DNA of 64,000 nt, taken from the NCBI GenBank assembly GCA_018417955.1, contig JACTVC010000023.1:552762-616761 (forward strand). The letters are read 5' to 3'. Each line of letters starts with the position of its first letter. Within the stretch, counting starts at the first letter, position 1. Position numbers and translations under genes: made by a program. This stretch comes from Laccaria trichodermophora (lineage: Eukaryota > Basidiomycota > Agaricomycetes > Agaricales > Hydnangiaceae). Shown here one piece after another: positions 1 to 10,441 of the stretch. The notes under the pieces are model-generated. The model did no database searches. It worked only from the letters and a program-made list of their open reading frames with translations, and was not told the origin of the DNA.

Positions 1-14
1 CCTTTGGCGCGAAT

Positions 15-428
15 GTGGCCTTTATGTGGTCACCGTCCGGGAATACCTTTAGTCCTGTACTGTTGCAAGGGAACACCACCGTCATACCCTACCCACTACC
101 TCCGTCAGGTCCTACTCCGAGCGCTCTACTACCTTGGCCAGTTGCGGCTGCACTACCATCATTGTCCATGAACTGTCCACCCCCGGCTGCCATTGGCGCC
201 TTAGTCAATTCGACATCTAGAGACAATGATGACAGGCCCCTGGTCCTGGATCCGGTACAATATGATTACCCCCATAATTCCCACAGCGACTTTGAGGATG
301 GTGAAGTGGAGGAACAAATGGAGGACGTCGGGTACAAGAGAACTAAGCGCGGCAAGCGAGCAGGGCGTCGAATTCAGAACATACGGAAACGGGACGAGGA
401 TCATAGGCGACGGCGGGGACGGCGTTAA
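15..428 (+). CDS. Hypothetical ORF with basic tail, possibly end of a retroelement
   Basis: An open frame of 137 residues runs from near the window edge. Its first two thirds are proline-rich and its middle is acidic (DFEDGEVEEQMEDV). The last 30 residues are almost all Lys/Arg. I recognise no family. An acidic-then-basic C terminus fits a nucleic-acid-binding tail, but that is inference. The frame may begin before the window, so the start is not secure. The following 100 bp contain no further coding signal. Confidence 0.25.
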   Translation: MAFMWSPSGNTFSPVLLQGNTTVIPYPLPPSGPTPSALLPWPVAAALPSLSMNCPPPAAIGALVNSTSRDNDDRPLVLDPVQYDYPHNSHSDFEDGEVEEQMEDVGYKRTKRGKRAGRRIQNIRKRDEDHRRRRGRR

Positions 429-1831
429 AAGTTTCTTAGAATGGAAGCTCCAATCTCATGGGGGGGCTTTGTAACGGCGGACGGGTGTCCTAGTAATTCT
501 ACATGATATGGGAGCACCATTTACTAATGTTTGTATCTTGTTGTATATAGTTGTGTTGCGTTCTCTTTGTAACTCACTTGATAACCACTATATACATAAT
601 GTGGATTGAGTCACCCTCTTCTCTTAAGGCCAGGCAGCCTAACGCCTCCCCTCCGGGATACCAGAGCCCGGCGTCGGGTGACAACGTCCCCCTTCCTGGG
701 TTACTGGAACGCGCTAGCGTGAAGTCGCATCACGCTAGCTCGACTCGATCTCTATCACATGTGCCTCGTATATTCTCCGCTGCCATCAAGAGCGCGCGAC
801 TTCGTCGAGAAGCCACGGACAAACACTCGGTTTCACACTTCCTATGTAATTTCTAGCTAGACAACCGATCTGTTGAGACCTTTGCGTGCTATGCCCAACA
901 CATTCAATTCAATTTTTAAGCAATAACAGTACATCAGGTGAGCTGATGGGCCAAGAAGCTCAGACATTTCTTGGAGTGCATAGAAAGCAACATCATCCTT
1001 ATCTTTTTGTAGGCTTTGACCAGCTTTGATGCTCCTTGGTGCCAATCCAACAAGGTGCGGCACCTGCCGGAGACAAAGTTTGATTTGTGTGCAGGAGAAG
1101 ACCATCAAAAGACTGACAGAAGTCAAAACACAAAATAAATTCCTGCTGTGGAGCTCCCGCCAACCTTAGTCTTTGTTGAGTATGAAAACCCAGCTGCAAG
1201 GAGCTGGCCAAAGGCCGAGTGACGAACAGCCGGTAAGAATAGTACTACAATATCCTTATGGACATTCAGATCTGTGTGTATTTTGTGACAATTACTAATT
1301 AGTATGAAATGTGGCTGCAATGAGCTGGGGGCCAAAGTCCAAGTGATGAGCAGCTTCAAATTACTTGTATCTGATGAATATAGCAAATGCTGAGACCATT
1401 TAACCTGGCCAAGTTGAAAATGGGCTGTACTAGTAGCGGGCCATGCGGTGTGCCACCCTATGTGGTTATTTGAGTGGAATGGGGATTCCCTGCTCCAGAG
1501 CACGGTCACATGCACATACATACATACAGGCATCACATGTCATAGCTACTCACTGCAATACCACCATCTACCCAGCTAGCTACACACTGGGGAAGCACCT
1601 CTGCCTGTTCCACCTGGTGATGAGAGTGTTCTTTGTGCTTTAACACACTTGCCTCTCACTCTCTGCTTTCTTTCTCGGCCCTGGTATCATTCTTGCAGTT
1701 GCTGGAGCTGCCACATCACCAACTTCATCGCGTCTTGTATTGTCCATCCTACGTCCTTCCACCTCGCTGTCTTTGTCTCCACATCTATTTCATCTACACT
1801 GTGACATCACTGTCATCTGTCATACATCACC
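429..1831. other. Non-coding stretch with a degenerate direct repeat
   Basis: No convincing gene. A segment of about 50 bp at 1179-1231 (AGTATGAAAACCCAGCTGC...) recurs in diverged form at 1302-1354 (AGTATGAAATGTGGCTGC...), an old direct repeat about 123 bp apart. A 101-residue plus-strand frame at 551-856 is Ser/Arg-rich and has no recognisable domain. Confidence 0.4.
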
Positions 1832-2031
1832 ATGCCAGAAAAGAAGACTGTGTCAAAGAAGAAGCCTGTCAATCAGGCACCACCTGCAGTAACCCTGCCA
1901 GCACCAGCATCTGCATCTGCATCAAAACCAGCAGCAGCATCATCGGCACCACCACCAGTATCTGAAGAGAGCCTCACGAAGCTTATTGCTCTCACCACAT
2001 CATCACTGGACTCACCATTAGGCCTCATTTG
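1832..2031 (+). CDS. Small Lys/Ala/Pro-rich ORF, possible 5' exon of the KDZ element
   Basis: A 66-residue frame starts with MPEKKTVSKKK in a good context (CACCATGCC), then runs through Ala/Pro/Ser-rich sequence. It stops 35 bp before the inverted-repeat element at 2067. The downstream KDZ transposase resumes on the other side of that element, so this could be the displaced N-terminal exon of the transposon protein. No conserved motif proves it. Confidence 0.25.
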
Positions 2032-2066
2032 AGTGCACACCCTTTGGGAAGGGTCAAGGCAAGGGG

Positions 2067-3651
2067 GTGTCAGGATAAAAAAAAAAGACCTAGGGTCGAT
2101 TTTTTGAGGTCTTTACTCTCCTCCATGAGTTCCTGCGGATTCCGCCGGATTCCCACTGGAAAGTCGGAATTCCAAGGAATTCCATGGAATTTCTATGGAA
2201 AGCAATTGGCTGGAGCATCAGCCATTTTGGTTTCCAATTCCATGGAAATTCCCACTTTTTTCCAAGGAATTCCAATGGAAATGGTCGGATTCCGGGAGGC
2301 TCCGGGAATGATTCCAGATGGAATCCAAGGAATTCCATTGTTATGTATTATTCCTTGTTTATTTTCGATGGATAACAAACATCATTTGTTTGGCAAACAT
2401 GCTCACCAAACACGGCCACTCTTTTCTTCCACCACCACCACCACCACCACATGCTCGTCACCGCCGCCAACGCCACGCCACCACCGTCGCCCTTCAACAA
2501 CAACACGGCCACGCCACGTCACCAAACGACGACCACCAAGTGCCCACGAAAACGCCCCGGCACCCACGAAAACCATACCCCACCCACGAAAACGCCCCAC
2601 CGCCACTGAAAAACACGAGCGCCCACCAAAAAACATGCACCGCCCACCAAAAAACACGCGCCGCCCACCGAAAAACACGTACCGCCCACACAACGGCTCC
2701 ACGCCAACACGTCCACGCCAACGCCGCCCACGACGACGCCCCAGTGCCCACGACAACGACAACGCCGACGCCCACAGTGCCACGTCACACGCCGCCCACG
2801 AACACACACACACCCCAGCGCCCACGAATATCACCCGGCGCCCAACGGACAACAGGCAGCACCCACACGCAAAAACACCGGCACGCGACGAAAACACCGG
2901 CACGCGACGAAAACGCGAACACGCGATGAAAACGCGAACACGCGACGAGGTGACAACGAAATGGGACACGACGATGCGACGCCGACACGAGACGACGATA
3001 GGTGAGTTTCCAGCTACACCCCTCTCCCTTCCACCATTCCCTCCCTCCCTCCTCCCCCCTTTCCCCCTTTCTTGTCCCTCCCCTTTTCTTCCCTCTTTCT
3101 TGTCCCTCCCCCCTTCTTCCCTCTTTCTTGTCCCTTCCCCCTTTCTTGTCCCTCCCCCTTCCTTCCCTCTTTCTTGTCCCTCCCCCTTCCTTCCCTCTTT
3201 CTTGTCCTTCCCTCTTCCTCCCTCCCCTGCCTTGTTCTTCCCTCTTCCTTGTCCCTCCCAAATATGAATACACTCCACCTTGTCCCTCCCCTCCCCCCTC
3301 CCTTTAAGATAAACTGTGTAGTGTGTGTAATAATATATTTCAAATACATAACAACTCAATTTGTGTGACTTCTACATGTGAATTTTATAAGGAAATATGA
3401 GTAGGAAGTCATCAGGATAAGGGGAATTTGACTGGAATTTCCATTCAAATTCCACTGGGAATCCATAGGAATCATTCTGGAAGTTACATGGAATTTCCCT
3501 GGAATTCCACTGGGAATCCATGGGAATCCACAGGAATTGTACATTCCTACCATTCCTGCGGATTCCCAGTGGAATTCCAACATTCCGTGGGATTCCGGCG
3601 GAATCCGCCGGAACTCATGGAGGAGGGTAAAGTACTGATCTTGCCTGACAC
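2067..3651. mobile_element. 1.6 kb inverted-repeat element with GGAATTCC-rich arms
   Basis: The ends match in inverted orientation: the left begins GTGTCAGG and the right ends CCTGACAC. Further in, both arms carry CTCCTCCATGAGTTCC followed by GCGGATTCCGCCGGA and dense ATTCC/GGAAT palindromic runs (left arm about 2067-2345, right arm about 3425-3651). The core is low-complexity: a repeated CCACGAAAACGCC-type segment (about 2420-2960) and a pyrimidine tract of CCCTTTCTTGTCCCTCC-type units (about 3020-3290). Long open frames across the core on both strands are by-products of this composition. I could not find a target-site duplication. The element seems to have inserted at or near the 5' end of the KDZ transposase. 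Confidence 0.6.
2420..3300. repeat. Low-complexity core: CCACGAAAAC-type repeats, then a pyrimidine tract
   Basis: At 2420-2960 short units rich in CCAC, ACGCC and GAAAAC recur at irregular intervals. At 3020-3290 the plus strand is almost purely C/T, built from degenerate copies of CCCTCTTTCTTGTCCCTCC of about 30 bp. Strong strand asymmetry of this kind can form triplex-type structures, but nothing here shows that it does. Confidence 0.7.
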
Positions 3652-6600
3652 TGGTCTGCCAGCAGAGGAGGTCCCACCAGCTAAAGGGAAGAGAAAGCAG
3701 CATACCAAAAATGTGGTATGTTTTTTATGCAACTCATACATTTATGATAGTTTTTTGATGCCAAACTTTCAGGATCATCTTGGCGAATGGATGCAATTTC
3801 GTGCAACCTTCTTGGATGAGGCCTTAAGGCATGATGGGCTTGGTGATTTTCTGGGTCACACAGATTGCTCTCGATGTGCAAAGGCCCTGGGTGTATACAG
3901 GTGTATAAATTGTCAAAGCAGAAGGATGCTCAAGTGTGCAGAATGTATTGTTGTGCTCCATCAATCTATTCCTTTGCATTGTGTAGAGGTAAGGTGGCGT
4001 TTGTATGGAGTCATGTGGTGGGAACTAATCAGCTAAACGCTTTGCCAGCGATGGAATGGTCTGTTTTTCAATAACGACTCCCTCCAAAATCTTGGACTAC
4101 GCTACCAACTTGGCCACTCCGGCACTTACTGTCCATTCCCTCAGCCTGGACCTAAGAATTTTGTTGTCTTTGACACCTCTGGTCCCCATTTCATCACCAT
4201 CGACTATTGCAACTGCGGCGACAATCCTTTGAAAAATTGGACACAGTTACTACGTGAAAAATGGTTTCCAGCAACTCTCTCTTGCCCACAAACTGTTTTC
4301 ACATTTGACTGCCTCAAAACATTCCATGAACTTACATTGCAAGGCAAGACTAGTCTCTATGACTACTACAATACGCTCCTACAATGATTTGATAATGCTG
4401 GCCTTTCCAAACCTATCGTAAGTTATCAGGCTTTTATTCTCTTCAAGTTCCCAATGCTGATCTGCACATCAACAGAACCGATACCATGAAATCCACCACA
4501 TTTTCCGCATGTGGCGAAACTTAAAGGCGCTCAAGCATGCAGGTCGCGGCCATGAAGAAGGAGGAATTGATGCTACATCCAATGGCGAGTTGATGGTCGA
4601 GTGTCTGGCATGTCCACACCCAGGGAAAAATCTTCCTAACGATTGGGAGAGGGCTGGCCCATTATTGTACACCTATTCTCATTCTTTTTGTTCTTCAGCT
4701 AATCTCCCTCAGGTTTCTATATACTCTCTATGTGGCCGTCGACGCCAACTTTAAGCTTAAAGGGAAACAATGCCATCTTGATGACGTGGAACTCATGCCT
4801 GGATGGTGTGCATATGTTCCTGAGGTGCCTTATCAATCACACATTGCTAATCATGTCGATCAACCCGAGGTTCATGCACAGTATATACGTCAGAGTAAGA
4901 TATCGTCTCATCACATTCCAACAGATCAATACTTGTGAATCCCAACACAACACGCTAGTCCGAGTGGCAACTCGTTCATCACCTGGGTATGCCATTTCAG
5001 GCACTGTTGTGGTGATCTGTTCAAGGCACTGTATGATATGGAGGAATGGCACAGGCGATCTCCAAAAGGGCGAAAAGTATGTAATTAGCTGATTTGCTTT
5101 ATCTCCATGGGCTAACATTTTGCTGTGTAGGTACTGTAATGTCAACTTCATAATTTTTGCCACCCTGGTCGGCATCAATCTCCTTCGGATCGTTCTCACC
5201 TATGACATAGCATGTCAATGGTCCAAAATTTTTTGTAAACACATGGACGAATTCCCTTTGGAAATGAAGATCCCCAACATGACCGAGGTTGCCATGGCAA
5301 TTCCAGGATGTCATATCAATGGCCACAGTGTGTCCTGCAGGGACAATTTCAATCTGAGCTATATGGAAGGTGTTGGGAGGACGGTGGGTGAGGATGTGGA
5401 GATGACGTGGGCGTGTACAAACCCCTTGGCCCCTAGCGTTCGGGAAATGGCTCCAGCAGCACGTCACAACACATTAAATGACCACTGGAATGGATGGAAT
5501 TTCCGAAAAATCATCGGATTTCATAAGTCTTTCATTCTCTTCTCTGTATCATATGCTTATCATTTTTCTCTCAAAGGAAAGCTGTTTGCGAAGCACTTTG
5601 AAGAGGCATTCAGGATGAGCACAAAGCAGACTGAAGCCTTCCAACAGTTGTCAGCAACCTTTCCACACGAAACGGTTACTACATGGGAGAAAATGGTTGC
5701 CAGGTGGAATGAAAATCCAAAAGCTCCAAATCCATATGCAGAACCCAAGAGTAGTAAGTTATCTTTCATTTTATGTTGTCTGTGGGGCTAATTAATGAAT
5801 AGCAACAACTTTGCAAGATGTTCGCCTTGTGTTAGCACAGGAAGACGCAGCTCAGGTTGCTCATGGCCGGCTTCCACACCATAAAGTCAGCATGACGACG
5901 TTTTTGATGACCAGATTTGAGTTGGAGGATAGCCAGTATGTACCCAATGATCTCTTTTACTTGATAGGATCTGACTTTCTTTTAGATATCTTCTGCGTTG
6001 CGAGGTGGCACAAATAAAGGGGTTAAGGACCAGTAAACAGCTTGCTGACCTTCAAGAAAAGCGAAATGGTTTACTCTGACTAATACAAAACTGGCGTGCT
6101 GTTCAGCTGGTCTACCTCCCCCATGTTGCATCTCTTCTCGCCCAATCATCACCCCCTCCAGAATTTGACACAACCGCTGTATCCTCGACACTGGAAATCC
6201 TTCCCGAGAATATCCCACTACTGCTTCCCTCAGCCTTGCCCCATCATATCCGCAATCTACCTGAGCTCAAAGAGGTCTGCAGACTGGAACGACGTCTACG
6301 CGAACCCCAGGCCAACAACGCTCTTGCCTCCATCCAACGCCAGCATCACGTGATTCAAGGGCTTTGGCAGTTCAAACACCTTAACACTTCAGGGATAGGG
6401 AATCAGCCAAATACTAAAATGGTCATGTTGTACAAGTGCTTTGATAGTAAGACTAAACAAGCCACTGAGGAGTACCATGCTGCTTGGTGTGCGTTATGTG
6501 TCCTTGAGCTGAACGGGTCGTGGTCTACTTGGTTGAAGGAGCTCAAGGACTGTGACATCAGTGGTCCAGGAAAAGAGCTGGAGGATAAAACCACGTCCAA

Positions 6601-6838
6601 CAGCCGCTATTCACCATTGTGGATTTGGCTTGTACCAGGCTCGGCTGGAACAACTCCCTCAGCAGCTCAAATAAGCAATGACGAGTTCAACGATACCATG
6701 CGTGTCGAGTGGGTGAAGGCAAGGGCTCATATGAAGAGATGGAAAGAGGAGTTGTTGATTGTCCAAGAGGAAATGAGGCAGGTGATCGAATATCTAAGGT
6801 GGAAAGCAGCGTGGTGGCAAGCGTGGACTTCGTTGTGA
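3617..6838 (+). pseudogene. KDZ-family transposase, decayed, multi-exon
   Basis: This is a Kyakuja-Dileera-Zisupton transposase, the DNA-transposon class expanded in mushroom genomes. In order: a cysteine cluster CSRCAKALGVYRCINCQ...CAEC; LRYQLGHSGTYC; the FPATLSCPQTVFTFD...LTLQGK region; RMWRNLKALKHAGRGH; ECLACPHPGKNLP; YVAVDANFKLK; GYAISGTVVV with GAGDLQKGE-like text; then the core VLTYDIACQWSK, IPGCHINGH, GVGRTVGEDVEMTWA and NPLAPSVREMAP, followed by NDHWNGWNFRKIIG; and a helical C terminus ending about 6836. Several short introns are evident (e.g. 3717-3771, 5755-5803). In-frame stops at about 4385 (TGA) and 6076 (TGA) suggest it is dead. Its first exon overlaps the right arm of the 2067-3651 element, so the true start is unknown. 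Confidence 0.85.
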
Positions 6839-6849
6839 GGTCATTATGA

Positions 6850-7140
6850 TAGTGGAGGCAAGAAATGAAAAATTATGGTGGGATGCTATGAAATATCCAG
6901 AGGCAAAAAATGAAAAGTCGCACTGGGACAGTATGAAATATCTGGTGGCAAGAAATGAAAAATTATAGTGGGATGCTATGAAATATACAGAGGCAAGAAA
7001 TGAAAAGTCACACTGGGACAGTATGAAATATCTGGTGGGATATATGAAATAATATGCTAGGTGATTTATGAAATGGCCAGTGGAAAGCAATGAAAATGTA
7101 GGTGAGAGGTTATGAGATAACCTGACATAGAAATGAAATG
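6850..7140. repeat. ATGAAAT-rich repeats behind the KDZ transposase
   Basis: Units of about 90 bp alternate GGCAAGAAATGAAAAATTATGG... and GGCAAAAAATGAAAAGTCGCAC..., each closing with TATGAAATATCCAGAG or TATGAAATATCTGGTG. They start 12 bp after the transposase stop. Repeats next to a transposase gene often serve as subterminal binding sites, which is inferred here. The 15-mer ATGAAATATCCAGAG also occurs just inside the right end of the giant foldback at 52379. Confidence 0.7.
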
Positions 7141-7569
7141 CATTTCATTCCTATTGTCCAAGGTTTTTCATTTCATAACTACACTTGGCAGGATACAGAT
7201 GACTGTGCTGGCATTTGTTTAAGGTTTATCATATAAATGGCAGCCACCACTCCCAAACCATTCTGTGCAAATGTCTGCCAGTTGCCATCAATATTTTGCC
7301 TTCTTTGCACAGCATAAATATGGGATGATTTTTACAGTTCTTCTTTTTTAAGCTAAGCTATATCATGGAGGGTTAGGCCAATAAGTGTAGCCATTCTATG
7401 GCTGGCTACAGTTACAGTATGGCATGTAGCTCCATGTAGAAATGTAACTTTGATGATTTGTATGGAAGACATGTGCCAGAACTGGGAGTGAACATATGTT
7501 GGGTGGAGGATCTGGAAGACTTTCAAGCTAGCAAAGTGTGGTGAGCTTTTTCTTGGGCAAGGTATGGTC
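7141..7569. other. Non-coding; possible right end of the KDZ element
   Basis: No gene seen. At about 7220-7247 the text TTATCATATAAATGGCAGCCACC resembles the terminus of the 47354-52379 foldback (GGTGGCTACCACTTTTATC in reverse complement). It could mark the right end of the KDZ element. I found no matching left end. Confidence 0.25.
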
Positions 7570-7883
7570 TGTTGAATACCACTAAGCTACGTGTAGCTTA
7601 GTGGTATTCAACATAAAGTAAACCCAACCCAGTGGTCAGTGAATAACCCCCCTATGACCCCATACAGTGGGGCCGGTGACTACACGCGCTGTAGTAATTC
7701 AACTAGTATTTCATAGTGTCGACCTTTTATGCATTTGGCAACTGTAGTCTGCCTTCATGGGTCTTACGCTATCTGGCACAAGCAGGAGTCGAACACAAGA
7801 CTTCAGGGATTAAGCCACTGAGCTGTTGGGTTTACTTTATGTTGAATACCACCAAGCTATGTGTAGCTTAGTGGTATTCAACA
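7570..7883. mobile_element. 314 bp MITE with hairpin-forming 59 bp terminal inverted repeats
   Basis: The ends 7570-7628 and 7825-7883 are near-perfect inverted copies (TGTTGAATACCACTAAGC...). Each end is itself a perfect small hairpin: GAATACCACTAAGCTAC followed by its own complement GTGTAGCTTAGTGGTATTC. A 5 bp direct duplication TGGTC flanks the element (7565-7569, 7884-7888). No coding capacity. The interior carries a tRNA-like stretch (separate entry). Superfamily not assigned. Confidence 0.7.
7774..7833 (-). other. tRNA-like / SINE-like segment inside the MITE
   Basis: Read on the minus strand, the segment has AGCTCAGTGG, close to a Pol III A box, and about 27 bp later GTTCGACTCC, which matches the B box core. 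The spacing is shorter than in a full tRNA and I could not fold a complete cloverleaf, so this is a tRNA-derived remnant rather than a gene. Confidence 0.4.
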
Positions 7884-8119
7884 TGGTCAAGTGAAGTGAG
7901 TGCTGTGCTATAAGTCCAGGTCCAAGTGTAACATTGCAGAACTGGGATAAAAAAGAGGATATATATGCAATGACACACTCCCCAAGCAGGAATTCAGGCA
8001 TCCTACCTCAGCTGCCTCACAGCAATGAAGCTGCAAACTATCTAACCACCACCCTAACCTCCTACATAGGGAGACAAAACATTGCTAACCCTAACCATCA
8101 ACCCTAACAATCTAAATGA

Positions 8120-8335
8120 GAACACACTACCAAGAACATACTACCAAGAACACACTACCAAGCACACACTACCAAGAACATGCTATGATTGAATATGTGC
8201 ATTGATAACATGCTACCAAGAACATGCTACTGAGAACACACTACCAAGCACACACTACCAAGAACACATTATGATTGAATATGTGCATTGAGAACATGCT
8301 CATGCTGCAAAGAACACACTACCATCAAAGCGATT
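8120..8335. repeat. Degenerate tandem repeat of ACTACCAAGAACAC units
   Basis: Units of about 14-16 bp (ACACTACCAAGAAC) recur from 8120 to 8335. They are grouped in a larger repeat marked twice by ATTGAATATGTGCATTGA (about 8188 and 8274), spaced 86 bp apart. Confidence 0.7.
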
Positions 8336-10441
8336 CAACTTTGATCGCTCAACAAGTGCATGATCCCTAAATCACTTTGAATCAGTTCAAATTCAGCTGC
8401 TCTTTCCAACTTTCAAACTCCGAAGATTTTAAATCTCACAAATACATTGTTCTCACTCTTGTGTATGGCAGTTCAACATTCAAAAACCATTACCTGATGA
8501 AAAATAATTAGTATAGGTTATACATGCACCATTTATATGCATTTTATTTATTTATTTTTTCACCCAAGTTCCAATCTAAATTTAATGTTTAGTGATCATT
8601 ATAATTAAAATTAGTCCAACAAAAACTGCACAAAAACTGTGTACCAAGAATAGTTCCAGCCACTTGGACACTTTCTGGACAGACAGGGTTGTCTTTTTCA
8701 GTTGAAATTGTGAGGGAGAAGTTGATGCTGCTCAGCGCTACAAGGTGGGGATGATATCAATTCAAACCCCAACTGATTGACGCCCAATACAATTTTGCAG
8801 CTGTGACTAGTTGCAGCCAGATATCCATCCACTTCAAACTTTTTTGAAGTGTGGGAATTTTTGCTTTTTTGTAGCAACTGCTTTGAAGCAGCCACTATGG
8901 CAACTTTGAATTCCCCTATTACTGTCAAATTACTGACATTTTCTTTACAATAATTTGGATCAAGTTATGTAATGTGGCTTGCATCCAGTTGTGAAAAGTC
9001 AAAATTTTCCACCCTTTCTTGTCACAGATATGGCAAGGGATTGTTTGAAAAGGTTCATGGCTTGATTTCTTACCCATTTCAGCCATGCTTGATAGAAAGA
9101 ACCTTTATGATTTGCTTAAGATCTTTTTGCCACATTTTGGTGGTATATAGACATTTATTTGACAAAGGTGATGGATATTCAAACTCAGAAATATGACAAA
9201 GGCACTGGTCTAATTTTTCAAGCTACAATAAAGAAAGAAAACCTTTCTTGAATTGTGATAGCATGAGTTTTGATGCCAACCTTGGTCCTTTAATTTTGAC
9301 CTCCTGCAGCATAAGAGAAGTCAGAGTCTTACAAAGAAGTTTTCCTTTTTCTCAAAAGGAAAAGGAAAACTTCATAGATTTTGTTTCCTTCTACAAAGAA
9401 GTATTTTTACCATCCTCCATGGAGAAAAAGACAAATATGGGATGATTTATTTTCCTCCAAACATTACTTGGACATTACTGCACTCAGAAAGGCAAACATC
9501 AAATTGTTTTCTTCCAGAGGTTACTGCCCAGGATTCAGGAATGGCCAATATAAACAACAATGGCTCAGCTTGGAGTGTTTAATGAACCCAGTCCAATTTG
9601 AGACACCTCAAACAATGGACAATCAGGCAGTTGAGCAAATTCATTGACAGATTGTTCAGTGAACAAATAATTTTTGCTTATTGTTTGAACTGAAGACAGA
9701 TATTATGAACAAATCCTTCAATTGAATTGAAATAGAGGATCTGTCCTCAGTATCTGTCAGATACACAAACAATAAGAAAAAATGATTCATTCATTCTAGG
9801 ATATGTCCTGCACTTCACTCAGGTGCGGCATGCCCAATACATCCTTGTTTCAGGTGAGAAGTAGCATGCTTTTCAAGGGTCTAAATTATATACAAATAAA
9901 TGCAAAAACATGGGCTTTCCAGGTTCTATGTATAGGCATACATCAGCAGCATTATTTTGGGCAATAAAGGTGGAACACCAACCCCATGAAAGGGGGCTGG
10001 GGTCCCAAGGGTTGTGTCCTAATCAAATAACCTGTGCCTAAGGCTGGCAACAGGGAAAGGGACTCTTCTGTTCTGAGATACTGAACAGTTCCATGGAGGG
10101 CTTCAATCTTTGGGAAACATTAGACTAATAAATTGAAGTCATATTGATTCTGGATGCAATCTCATTTGACACCTAGTGGTGTCATTGTCTGAGTCAACAT
10201 TGATTTGCAGCAGATATGGCTACAAGTCAACAAAAATTGGGATTCAGAGGGGTCAAAAGGGAAACTTGAATGATCTTCAACATCCCTTTGTGTTCTTTCA
10301 CTTTCTGCTTCGCTGGTTCCAAATCTATACTCCTAGGCACTGTACCATTCATTATACTATAATGCTAAATCCTTTTTATTGACCTGGCCAGTCTCAAGGT
10401 AGTATATATGTCTATTTCGTCACTTGAGAGGGTGGTAAGAT
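8336..10441. other. AT-rich non-coding region
   Basis: No gene I can support. Frames are short and show no motif. A weak inverted repeat (CAGATTGTTCAGTGAAC... near 9640 against ACACAAACAATAAG... near 9770) suggests an old element. The base composition is visibly more AT-rich than the gene core to the right. Confidence 0.4.

Noticed and set aside
429..860. LTR of a retrotransposon after the basic-tailed ORF
   Set aside because: No second LTR, primer binding site or polypurine tract is visible in the window, so the idea cannot be supported.
2029..3359. Long open frames on both strands (e.g. 412 residues plus, 318 residues minus)
   Set aside because: They run through the low-complexity repeats and pyrimidine tract of the inverted-repeat element; several overlapping frames are open at once, which reflects composition and not coding.
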